Assembly: GCF_017877355.1 (NCBI RefSeq)
Contig: NZ_JAGIPR010000004.1
Location: 372,001-436,000 of the forward strand
Reading direction: 5' to 3'
DNA: 64,000 nucleotides
From: Chryseobacterium jejuense
Lineage (GTDB): Bacteria > Bacteroidota > Bacteroidia > Flavobacteriales > Weeksellaceae
The notes beneath the pieces were generated by a model. The model was given only the letters and a program-made list of their open reading frames with translations, searched no databases and was not told the origin of the DNA. This document shows, one piece after another, positions 26,701 through 34,436 of the stretch. How positions within the stretch are numbered: position 1 is the stretch's first letter; the number at the start of each line of letters is the position of its first letter. A program made the translations under genes and the position numbers.

Positions 26701-29700
26701 CAGACTGTGTCTTGGTCTGAATTTCTTTGTCAAACTTATCAAAGGTTACAATGGTCTCTGCACCACCTTCTCTCTTTTTATGAAGATTATATAAGCCTCC
26801 TGAAGAAGCATCTGCAACAGATTTCCATATGTTTGTTTTTTTACCCAGAAAATCTGTTATTTCCGTTATATTTCCCCAGCTATCATATTGATAAGATGTA
26901 GATAAACCAAGTGAAGAAACTTCAGATACCGTCCTTCCGAATGAATTTATATTTGCTGTAGAAAATAATCCGTCAGGAGTCGTTGTCTTATTCACATAAC
27001 GATTGGTTCCTTCATAGTCATACGAGGTAGTTTGAGCTGCTATTCCTGAGGTAGATAATGTCTGGGTTTTCAGATTACCAATTCCATCGTAAGTATAAGA
27101 AGTGACAACAGGTGCCATATTAGCCTGGTTACTATATTTTCTGGACTCTGAAACATTTCCGTTTGGAAAATAATCAGATTCTTCTTTGGTAGAAAGTGAC
27201 AATCCATCTTTAGAAACTATATTTTCAACAGATGCCATCTTTCCATAGAAATAATGATCTCCGCTAGAGAATTCCGGTTTATATGTAAATTTTGAAACAG
27301 AAAAACCAATTCCATTATAATCTGTACTTGCACTTTTTAATTTCAGATCATCAGCTTCATCATAATTATATTTTTTACTGATCATAACATCTTTAAGAAT
27401 GTCTTTGGAATTCTCTTCCACAGGCATAATAAGATACTGATGATTTCCTTTATCAAACTTTTTATTGATTGTTGTATTTTCAATAAAAAATTTATTAATA
27501 CCACCATAGGTAGATTTTACAACAGCATTATCCATTTCCGGATCTCTTGTCTCAATATTCCAGAAAACCGCTTTTACCGGATTTTTATTAATATACTTTC
27601 CATTCTTCAATTCAGATTCATAAGCATCACTGGCATAAGTTTTCTGAAATCCTCTGAATCCTTTTCCTTCAAGATGCTGTATTCCATTTTCATATCGGTA
27701 TTCTTTTGTAAGGATTTTATCATCAAATACAGTATGAATCCTATTAACCAAATAAAGCATTGGATTAGCTTTATGTACAAAATAAGGATATTTTAACTGC
27801 TCTTGTGATTTGTAAGTATAAGTCAGTCTACTTTCATCATAAGAGGCTCCCTCAACTCGTGGAAGATCCATACTCTCATAATAAACCTTTTGTAAAACAT
27901 CTGACCCATTATTTACTTCCTGAATCTGTTTTTCTAAAAAATTATCATTACTGATCCCAATAGAATTATATTGATGTACAATTGGATCAAAAATATCAAT
28001 TCCAGACCTAAATATATTAAGATAATTAAAACTAGATGCTGCAACAATAAGTGATAGTGGAGAAATTGCATGGTTTTCTATAGGAAGTGTAGATAATTGC
28101 TTAAATGTGCCTCCTTGCAGATTTTTATTCTCATAAAAATTGACCCTATTAGTAAGTGTTGAATAGAAATCTTCAAATTTAAGGAGTGAAACCCTTCGCG
28201 TTAAAATATTAGGTAAGTTGTGTACTGGTACATCCCATAAATTTCCACTCGAATTATATTTTATCTTACCAATTTTATTAACAGTAATAATATCTGAACG
28301 TCCGTCATTATTAAAATCTGTAATAATTATACTGTTAGTTGCATACCGTGTAAATTCATATGAATCAGGTTGCCCATTCCAGAATTTTTGCCAAAAAGTA
28401 GTTCTCTTTATATAATTATTCTGTGATGGTTTTAGATAGGCAATTTTTTGTTCTGTATAATCTTCCTGATTTTTAATATATGTTGCTCCATTTCCTGTAT
28501 ACTTCCACCAAAATAAAGGTTCATTCTGCATCCTGTAGTAGATTTCCCCCATTTTAAATCCTAAATTATCATCTTCAGGGATTTCATAAACCACTTGTGG
28601 AGTTAAAAAATCAGTTAAACCATCACCATTGAAGTCCCCAAGAAAAATAGGTGTTTTACTTCCAAAATTATAGAGCTGTTCATTAGCAACTAATGTATCC
28701 AAACTATTTGTTCCAAAGTTGATTTTATAAACCGAATATTTTGCACTATATTTATCTACAACCAGTAATTCTGGAAGACCATCTCCATCAAATTCTACCG
28801 GATAAATATCTTTACCGTGAAAAGCTAAAGTTTCACTTAAAATAAGTGGGTTAAGATCAATTGCCGTACTGGAATTCTGTTTTCCAATTTCTGCCAGATA
28901 TATACGATTTCCTCTATTAAGGTTTTGTGGCTCTATAATTAAAAAATCTATAAGTCCATCATTATTAAAATCAGCCTGAACATACTCTCTTCTTGTTTCA
29001 TCGCGTGTATAGGATGTTTCATAAGACCCTTGACTATAAGGATCATAAGGATCTGGTGATATATAGTTCTGTACTTCCACGAGTCCTCCCTTTACAGGAA
29101 CTGTTACTTTTCGCAGATCTCCGGTCACCATATTCTTTATTCCAAAGACAACCTGGTCCTTTAGCTGCTGATTTGCAGCAGAATTTGGACTGTTATAATC
29201 CCCGGTATCTATAGAAGACTCGTTCACCACAATTAATTGATCTTTTTCTGTTATTCTGTTATTCAGATCCAAAACTTTTCCAGAATACAATATTGTTCCT
29301 GAATTATTTTTCTCAACATTTACAGAATAGGAAAAAGTGCCTCCATCACTAATATCATATCCATTCTTCTGCCTAACCTGAAAAATGGGATATGCATATC
29401 TTTTATTGGTAAAATCGCCTACAGTAACACTTCCTAAACCAGTAGCTGCTCCAACAAGTCCATCCCATCTGCCTGCACCCCATTCTATTAGCCCTTGTGT
29501 AGTAGTGTTATAATTAAAAGTAAGTGGCTTGAGATTCTCTCCATTTTCATTACTTACAACCACATTTCTTAAACGTTCTGCACTATTATCTTCAATATAA
29601 TCATGAGAAAGAACATATTTTCTGTATAATGGCACACTGGAAGATCCTGTATTGATTTCATAAAGGACTTTATTGGTGAGATAAGAAACTCCTTTTCTAA

Positions 29701-30475
29701 ATATCTGAATATTTCTCTTTCGTGCTTTATAAAGGAAATTTACAAAGTATTTATCATCCTCAGCATTACTGCCTCCATATGATATTTTGGTTATGACCGG
29801 AACATTATTTTCTACCTGATAAGAATAATGTATTTCATTGTTAAAAGCATCAACAATTGTAGAAATATAAAACTGTTGAGAAACTAACTCTTTATATTTT
29901 GCAATTTTACCATCTGTATACTGAACAATAAATTTATATTCACCGGATGTAGGTTTTGTAATTTTAACTTTTGAAAATTTTTCTGTGGCAAAGGTAGTTT
30001 CATTAATTTTTATTAACCTCTGCCCATCCAGATAATAAGGATCTTTACCATCATATTGAGGCCCTATGGTAATTCCATCAATCTCTTTACTTTTTCCACC
30101 TATCGTAATCGCAGAAAGCCCTACGATGTTCCAACCCCATCCAGCCTGTCCATTGCTATTCTGACTATTATAAGCTAAAGCTACATTGGGTTGAAAATTA
30201 TTTAATCCTTTAAAAACTTCTATAGGTAACGTATAAGTAAGAGCACCTGTTTCACTTGTACCCATTTCCGCCTGTACCGAAGGTGTAAGTATATTAGACC
30301 CTGTTGTTTTAGAAGCTATATCTTTCTGCATAGGATTATTCTCGGCATAACCATCAGTGCTATATTTCAAAGGAATCTCAATAGTCTTATTCTCTTGAGC
30401 AAATATTGAGTGATATGATATAAAGAAGAATAGAAAAGAATATATCTTTAATTTTATTGTTTGTGAAATTACCAT
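23741..30475 (-). CDS. SpvB/Rhs polymorphic toxin with HExxH metallopeptidase tip
   Basis: This 2244-residue exported protein starts with a signal peptide (residues 1-26, ending SIFAQ). An SpvB-like domain follows (GTSETGALTYTLPIEVFKGL, PNVALAYNSQ, GWGWNIVGLSAI). Four FG-GAP/VCBS-type motifs of the kind DFNNDGxxD lie near residues 500, 565, 618 and 722. YD repeats of the form YDxxGN/GR fill about residues 1100-1800. The Rhs core ends with GYTGHEHLWKTGLINMNARL, YDPVLRKFLSPDN and YGYV-type sequence near 1840-1880. A Gly/Ala-rich hydrophobic stretch (about 1895-1990) leads to the variable tip. H2192EFVH2196 in LAVTTLHEFVHWGR is a zinc-metallopeptidase motif, so the toxin is probably a protease. 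The gene overlaps its neighbours on both sides (7 and 17 bp). The secretion route is not shown by the sequence. Confidence 0.9.
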   Translation of the reverse strand: MVISQTIKLKIYSFLFFFISYHSIFAQENKTIEIPLKYSTDGYAENNPMQKDIASKTTGSNILTPSVQAEMGTSETGALTYTLPIEVFKGLNNFQPNVALAYNSQNSNGQAGWGWNIVGLSAITIGGKSKEIDGITIGPQYDGKDPYYLDGQRLIKINETTFATEKFSKVKITKPTSGEYKFIVQYTDGKIAKYKELVSQQFYISTIVDAFNNEIHYSYQVENNVPVITKISYGGSNAEDDKYFVNFLYKARKRNIQIFRKGVSYLTNKVLYEINTGSSSVPLYRKYVLSHDYIEDNSAERLRNVVVSNENGENLKPLTFNYNTTTQGLIEWGAGRWDGLVGAATGLGSVTVGDFTNKRYAYPIFQVRQKNGYDISDGGTFSYSVNVEKNNSGTILYSGKVLDLNNRITEKDQLIVVNESSIDTGDYNSPNSAANQQLKDQVVFGIKNMVTGDLRKVTVPVKGGLVEVQNYISPDPYDPYSQGSYETSYTRDETRREYVQADFNNDGLIDFLIIEPQNLNRGNRIYLAEIGKQNSSTAIDLNPLILSETLAFHGKDIYPVEFDGDGLPELLVVDKYSAKYSVYKINFGTNSLDTLVANEQLYNFGSKTPIFLGDFNGDGLTDFLTPQVVYEIPEDDNLGFKMGEIYYRMQNEPLFWWKYTGNGATYIKNQEDYTEQKIAYLKPSQNNYIKRTTFWQKFWNGQPDSYEFTRYATNSIIITDFNNDGRSDIITVNKIGKIKYNSSGNLWDVPVHNLPNILTRRVSLLKFEDFYSTLTNRVNFYENKNLQGGTFKQLSTLPIENHAISPLSLIVAASSFNYLNIFRSGIDIFDPIVHQYNSIGISNDNFLEKQIQEVNNGSDVLQKVYYESMDLPRVEGASYDESRLTYTYKSQEQLKYPYFVHKANPMLYLVNRIHTVFDDKILTKEYRYENGIQHLEGKGFRGFQKTYASDAYESELKNGKYINKNPVKAVFWNIETRDPEMDNAVVKSTYGGINKFFIENTTINKKFDKGNHQYLIMPVEENSKDILKDVMISKKYNYDEADDLKLKSASTDYNGIGFSVSKFTYKPEFSSGDHYFYGKMASVENIVSKDGLSLSTKEESDYFPNGNVSESRKYSNQANMAPVVTSYTYDGIGNLKTQTLSTSGIAAQTTSYDYEGTNRYVNKTTTPDGLFSTANINSFGRTVSEVSSLGLSTSYQYDSWGNITEITDFLGKKTNIWKSVADASSGGLYNLHKKREGGAETIVTFDKFDKEIQTKTQSVNGKWVIQKTEYDIFGKKIKSSEPFFEGETIKWNTVEYDELNRPVKNIAFTGKVITTCYEKLKVTVDDGYKKTSKTVDAMGHVVRQQDHGGVLTYLYYPNGTLKETNYEGIKTSFEIDAWGNKSKIKDPSAGTFTYEYDNLSRIIKETTPKGYTLYTYDDLGRPLTEKTYGNTAAENTNIEKKYTYNGQTKLPETITGTSNGNTFTYTTYYDQYFRIKGKKEETPAFTYTSSTTFDALGRADTVDINTKFSGYYSSSSVKNIYDSNGILIQQNDAVKNTAIWHISSVNAKGQTTQMEYGNGYTITNQYNPNDFSLTQIKHQNTNNGTSVLDIDYNYDVNKGVLNWRRNNTFGKKEDFTYDKLNRLLTEAVNGVLSNEYTYDKRGRITSNTELGKYNYNETDYKLQSIDFNTAGQNVSAQRGFASIAYNAFKAPIKISLAGKEDLNFEYNILKTRYSMFSNSGKQKFYTSDFAVEFTNIPNKGAGTLEITTYITGDPYSANYIKKDYITLGGSVDRSENYFLHRDNLGSILAITKADGATVEKRFFDAWGNLKELVDVNGQKITDAVQLASGDIFLDRGYTGHEHLWKTGLINMNARLYDPVLRKFLSPDNLVQDPFNTQSYDRFGYVYNNPLLYVDVDGNEAITLGVAVIIGIAVAITTKAIMNMINGIPFWYGMGKAAVMGGISGAISFGIGSAATSTFGTIVSVGKALFEAGAHALTSGVMASIGGEFGGAAFMSGAISSLMSSGIQALGTNFGLSKTSNKTVYNNFGKEYMKAVMVTTGGLSGGISSTIAGGNFWDGFRQGIITAGLNHVAHLTTDFIQRETRQGNLQAIKKQYPKFYEVLEKLPQFLEANPKVLSTLAEDTGFTKEQVLNFLDIKSPEGQVIALAQMKNLGQSAYPKSYINADLVKTFETLQTPAYIQGTSFLLAVTTLHEFVHWGRAYNILSSDAPRGQDYGNYWEQRTFGMITGINQATINLSYKYGWKF

Positions 30476-31680
30476 CTTAAAACATTTTTAGATATTACCT
30501 GCCCATTAATTAAAACAAAATTGACAACAAAAGTTCCTGGAAGCTGATTCTGCAGGCTAAAGGAAATTGTAGTAATACCTTGAGTTGGTGTAAAATTAAA
30601 ATTATGAATAAGTGAACCTGTTGAATTAAAAACCTGTACGCTCTGGATATTATTCAATGCCGGACCAGACCATGATACCGTCACGTTATATTGCTCCGAA
30701 GCTTTTGTAGGATTAGGGAATATTTTAATATTATTCTTTATCTCTTCCAAATCATGTGGAATTAACTCTATTGGAGGAATTAAAACATTCTTTCCACAAT
30801 TTGTATTCACAAAATTTCCGGCAGCATCATATGAAAAACATTGTCTTACAGGGTTATTAGGAGTTGTTGGGGTTTGAGAAACCTGTTCAATTGAAATAGG
30901 GCAGGTCTTATTAATCAATTCATCAACATTATCTCCCCAATCCAAACGAGAAAAAGATTCCTGAAGCATATTTTTAACTAATTCTTCATACTTTTGAATA
31001 GGTGGAACAAAATTAGCTGCTAACGGATTAGGAACTGCTTGATAATAGGTTAGGGCATCAGGTTCAAGTTGTACGTTTGGATCCAGTGTAGATCCTGGAT
31101 CAGGATGATATTGAATTGAATTGACAGTATAAAACTGTGATGGATTTGCTCCTAAATTTGCAATAAAATTAGGTTTAGGTTCACTTCTGAAATCCCATGC
31201 CATTGAGCTTAATATTTTTCCTACTCCATCATTAGTAACATATTTTAGAGACAACGTTTCTCTCTTATTTCTGATAATAATCTTATCCTGAAGAATGATT
31301 TGATCCTCTTTTCCAGCAGTGGTAGTAAAATACTCTGAAAAAGGAGTTGTATTGCCAGGAAGAGTACTATAGGCAATTACCACAAACTGCCCACTTTTAA
31401 TAATCTTATCTGGTAATTGAAATGAACCCTGATAATCATTTAAAGTCCAATTTTTAAGATTTAGATCTCTATCGCTGTAATTATAGATCTCTACAAATTC
31501 TCCTCTATGGTGTTTTATAGCATCAATCAGCTCACCGTTAGGAACCCCATTAATTTTCTTAGTAAACTTCAGTTTTTCATTATAGGGAGTATTCCAATAC
31601 ACCTCTGTAATCATTATCTGAGAATAAAAAAGCTTTCCAACAAGGAGCAGAAAAAAAGAAGCAGTATATTTTACTTTCAT
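30469..31680 (-). CDS. Lamin-tail domain protein with T9SS sorting domain
   Basis: The 403-residue protein has a signal peptide (residues 1-20). An LTD (lamin tail) domain follows at about 21-190, with GEFVEIYNYSDRDLNLKNWT and GQFVVIAYS characteristic of bacterial LTD proteins. A middle region contains a YD-repeat-like CFSYDAAGNF. A type A C-terminal sorting domain occupies about residues 318-403 (IFPNPTKASEQYNVTVSW, PGTFVVNFVLINGQVISK), so it should be exported by the type IX system and attached to the cell surface. It overlaps the TPR gene by 4 bp and the Rhs gene by 7 bp. I infer that it helps to display or release the Rhs protein. Confidence 0.83.
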   Translation of the reverse strand: MKVKYTASFFLLLVGKLFYSQIMITEVYWNTPYNEKLKFTKKINGVPNGELIDAIKHHRGEFVEIYNYSDRDLNLKNWTLNDYQGSFQLPDKIIKSGQFVVIAYSTLPGNTTPFSEYFTTTAGKEDQIILQDKIIIRNKRETLSLKYVTNDGVGKILSSMAWDFRSEPKPNFIANLGANPSQFYTVNSIQYHPDPGSTLDPNVQLEPDALTYYQAVPNPLAANFVPPIQKYEELVKNMLQESFSRLDWGDNVDELINKTCPISIEQVSQTPTTPNNPVRQCFSYDAAGNFVNTNCGKNVLIPPIELIPHDLEEIKNNIKIFPNPTKASEQYNVTVSWSGPALNNIQSVQVFNSTGSLIHNFNFTPTQGITTISFSLQNQLPGTFVVNFVLINGQVISKNVLRW

Positions 31681-33011
31681 GACTGGCTTATTAGTTTTTG
31701 TAAATTTTGATTATAAACTCCCTTGGAGATCCTGTTCTGATTCATTAAAGCAATTGATTTAATAAGAGAGTCTGTATGATCAATATACTGTCTTGGATCA
31801 ACCACAATATTCAATATCCTTTTTTTTCCCTCTGAATCTCCCTTTTTCGAATAGTATTTTGCAATCAGAACATTTATACGGTCAATCATATGTGTATTGA
31901 AAGCACCATACATATTTTTACATTGAAGAAGTATTTTGTCTTTAGCAGCATCAAGTTGATTACCCATAATATCAAGCTTGATTTTACGGGTATTAACTTC
32001 AAATCGTTTATCTGGTGCATCTATGTTTTCTTCTAAAAACTTCATAAGTCCTATAGTTTCAGTAGATACAGCACTTTTTTGATACTCTGCTTTTTTCATG
32101 TAGGCATCTAATAGCGATAAAGCAGACCAGAATGTTTTCTTTAGAGCATTATTTTGATTCTCAATCTGAATTAAAACATCATGTTTTTTCTGGAATCGCG
32201 CTAGATCCCGAATATATTTTAAAAATAAAGGATCTTTTTTATCTACAGTATTGTAATAGGTTAATGCCTTATTTAATGCTTCAGGATTTTTTTCTTTCCG
32301 CATTTTTTTAAAACTTAGATTATAAAGTTGACGAATATGCTGCTCTCTGTCTTTAGAAAAAGGCTTTGCCAATAATGTATTCAATTCAGTATTTAATTCG
32401 TCTGTCGTAAGATGATCAAATCTATGTTTTTGTTTTTGATACTGCTCTTTTTTATAGGCTTTAAACTTTGCGTTTTTGTGAAGGCTTCCAATATCAGCAT
32501 CCCACTCTACCAGTCTGCATACTTTAGAGTATTGTTCCTGCATATTCACATTTCTAAACCTCTTTTGAGTTGGGTTCTCATATTGCCTTTTAACATCAGT
32601 TAATAAGCGTCCACTGGAACCGATAAGTTTTACTATTTTTTTATTTCCGGTCGCAGCATTTACATATTCTTTGTTGAGACGCTGCTGAAGCTCAATATTA
32701 TCGGGTGTTATCAGTAAAGCTGCTTTAAACATCAGTATTACTTCCCATTCCTTATTTTTTTGCGATAATAAGACTTTACGCATACCATCATAAGCTCTTA
32801 TTTCATTAGGAAATTGCAAGATGATTTTTTGATAGATTTTTTTTGCTTCCTCAAATTTTTGCTGCTTTTTTAAGTCGGAGGCAGATTTTAGCAGTGCATT
32901 AACATCATCAGCCAAACAACTTTTAGAGGTAACTTTGGAATACAGATTGCTTGGAAATAGCAAATAGAATACACCTAGAGAGCCTAGTGTAAGGAAATCT
33001 TTTCTGGTCAT
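31677..33011 (-). CDS. Exported TPR-containing protein, first gene of the Rhs operon
   Basis: The 444-residue protein begins MTRKDFLTLGSLGVFYLL, a hydrophobic export signal with a Tat-like TRKDFL (one Arg replaced by Lys). Two tetratricopeptide-like repeats lie at about residues 40-105 (KKQQKFEEAKKIYQKIILQF then FKAALLITPDNIELQQRL). The remaining 330 residues are helical, Lys-rich and unknown. It is the first gene behind a clear promoter and a structured leader, and its last 4 bp overlap the next start (ATGA). TPR proteins scaffold complexes, so I infer an assembly or secretion role for the Rhs system. Confidence 0.75.
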   Translation of the reverse strand: MTRKDFLTLGSLGVFYLLFPSNLYSKVTSKSCLADDVNALLKSASDLKKQQKFEEAKKIYQKIILQFPNEIRAYDGMRKVLLSQKNKEWEVILMFKAALLITPDNIELQQRLNKEYVNAATGNKKIVKLIGSSGRLLTDVKRQYENPTQKRFRNVNMQEQYSKVCRLVEWDADIGSLHKNAKFKAYKKEQYQKQKHRFDHLTTDELNTELNTLLAKPFSKDREQHIRQLYNLSFKKMRKEKNPEALNKALTYYNTVDKKDPLFLKYIRDLARFQKKHDVLIQIENQNNALKKTFWSALSLLDAYMKKAEYQKSAVSTETIGLMKFLEENIDAPDKRFEVNTRKIKLDIMGNQLDAAKDKILLQCKNMYGAFNTHMIDRINVLIAKYYSKKGDSEGKKRILNIVVDPRQYIDHTDSLIKSIALMNQNRISKGVYNQNLQKLISQS

Positions 33012-33030
33012 TATTTGTTTTTTTAATTAA

Positions 33031-33105
33031 AAGGGGAAGACAGGGTTTCAATGGCCTGTATCTTTATACCGCATAGGTCATAAATATATTGTCTAACTTC
33101 CCCTT
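33031..33105 (-). promoter_or_regulatory. Long-range inverted repeat in the leader of the Rhs operon
   Basis: AAGGGGAA near the predicted transcript start (33098-33105) can pair with TTCCCCTT (33031-33038 on the plus strand as AAGGGGAA), extended by GACA/TGTC (33039-33042 and 33090-33093) with a small bulge. The arms enclose about 47 bases and lie 20 bases before the TPR start codon. A regulatory leader hairpin is possible. Confidence 0.45.
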
Positions 33106-33109
33106 ATTG

Positions 33110-33139
33110 CAAAAGTAAAATATTTTATAAATTCTCCAA
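33110..33139 (-). promoter_or_regulatory. Promoter of the Rhs operon
   Basis: On the minus strand TTG (33137-33139) is followed after 19 bp by TACTTTTG (33110-33117), the Bacteroidota consensus. The leader would be about 90 bases. Confidence 0.75.
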
Positions 33140-33365
33140 GCAATTACTCTTATTTTTTTCACTACCACATGAAAAAACATATAAATCACTTATTTCCAGA
33201 TAATAAATTTATACAAAGACACACAAAACAAATATTTTTTTTAATTAATAACACCACTATTTCAGCAATGTATTTAAAGCCAACAGTTAAATTACTTGGT
33301 AAAACATAATACTATCTTTTACATTGGTATGATTTTTAATACTACATTTGTATAAATTTTCTATA
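33140..33365. other. Divergent upstream region of the Rhs operon and the DUF4407 gene
   Basis: This AT-rich stretch holds a plus-strand -7 match TACATTTG at 33343-33350, which should serve the DUF4407 gene with a leader of about 10 bases. No further reading frame or repeat is seen. Confidence 0.5.
33343..33350 (+). promoter_or_regulatory. -7 promoter element of the DUF4407 / AAA-M41 operon
   Basis: TACATTTG matches the -7 consensus and lies 15 bp before the ATG at 33366. An earlier TTG at 33348 overlaps the element and is not a plausible start. Confidence 0.6.
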
Positions 33366-34436
33366 ATGAAAACAAACCAACAAACTATAAATCAAACGAA
33401 TCATAAAATAAATTGGTTCCAGAAGTTCCTGATGGTGTGCTCTGGCGGGAACATTCATATTTTAAGAAAAACTCCAAGTGAATGGAATAAGTTTTCCGGT
33501 ATTGGAGGTATTGTGCTTTTCACCGCCGTGTTTGCTACTTTATCGGCAGGTTATGCCATGTATACAGTATTTGATAATATCTGGGCAGCGTTAGGGTTTG
33601 GAATTCTGTGGGGATTAATGATCTTTAATCTCGACCGTTATATTGTGTCTTCCATCAAAAAAACCGGAACCTGGTGGAATCAGATTCTGATGTCTATTCC
33701 CCGTTTAATCCTTGCTACATTTTTAGGGATTATTATTTCAAAACCTTTAGAACTTAAAATCTTTGAAAAGGAGGTGAATAAGCAGCTGAACACCATTATT
33801 CAAAGAAATAAAAAACAACTTCAGGGTGAAATGAGCGGAAGAATTCTTCAACAGAGCGGCCCTTTTGAAACAGAGAAGAAACAAATCGCAGAAAAAACGG
33901 CCCTATATCAACAATCATATGATTCTGCTTCTGTAGAACTTGAAAAGGAAATTTTGGGAAAAGAGTCTGGTTTAACCAGTGGAAAAGAAGGATTCGGGCC
34001 GAATGCTAAGCGCAAACAACAATTGAAGGAGCAGCGCAGACAGGATCTTGAAAACTATCAAAAACAGGTAGCTCCAAGACTGGAATATCTGGATCAGGAA
34101 ATTTCAAAAGTATATACCAACCTTGAAACGGAAAGAAAGTCTACAGAAACCTTTGAAGATAAATTTAACGGTTTTGCTGCCCGACTTCAGGCTTTGGACG
34201 AACTCGGTAAAAACTCAGCCATCATAGGATTGGCAGCCACTTTTATCATGGGCTTATTTATCTGCCTTGAAATCTCACCGGTTCTGGTAAAACTAATTTC
34301 TCATGTTGGACCTTACGACTATCTTTTAGAAAAAACAGAAAACGACTTCAGATTATATTCTAAAGAAAAAATTGAAAAGGGAAATGCTCTAACTGATTTC
34401 AGGGTTGAGGATTTCAAGGATAATCTAAAAAAATAA
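33366..34436 (+). CDS. DUF4407 coiled-coil membrane protein
   Basis: The 356-residue protein (ATG 33366) begins with the DUF4407 signature FLMVCSGGNIHILRKTPSEW and FSGIGGIVLFTAVFATLSAG. It has membrane helices near residues 42-62, 66-86 and 102-122, then a long charged coiled-coil domain (about 125-270, many Gln, Lys and Glu) and a last helix near 278-300 (IGLAATFIMGLFICLEIS). Its stop codon overlaps the next start (TAATG), so the two products are translated in a fixed ratio. I infer that it anchors or regulates the AAA/M41 protease. The biochemical role of DUF4407 is not known to me. Confidence 0.85.
   Translation: MKTNQQTINQTNHKINWFQKFLMVCSGGNIHILRKTPSEWNKFSGIGGIVLFTAVFATLSAGYAMYTVFDNIWAALGFGILWGLMIFNLDRYIVSSIKKTGTWWNQILMSIPRLILATFLGIIISKPLELKIFEKEVNKQLNTIIQRNKKQLQGEMSGRILQQSGPFETEKKQIAEKTALYQQSYDSASVELEKEILGKESGLTSGKEGFGPNAKRKQQLKEQRRQDLENYQKQVAPRLEYLDQEISKVYTNLETERKSTETFEDKFNGFAARLQALDELGKNSAIIGLAATFIMGLFICLEISPVLVKLISHVGPYDYLLEKTENDFRLYSKEKIEKGNALTDFRVEDFKDNLKK

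Noticed and set aside
25000..27300. Tandem DNA repeats in the Rhs gene
   Set aside because: The repetition is at protein level (YD repeats) with diverged bases, as expected inside Rhs proteins; it is not a separate DNA repeat.
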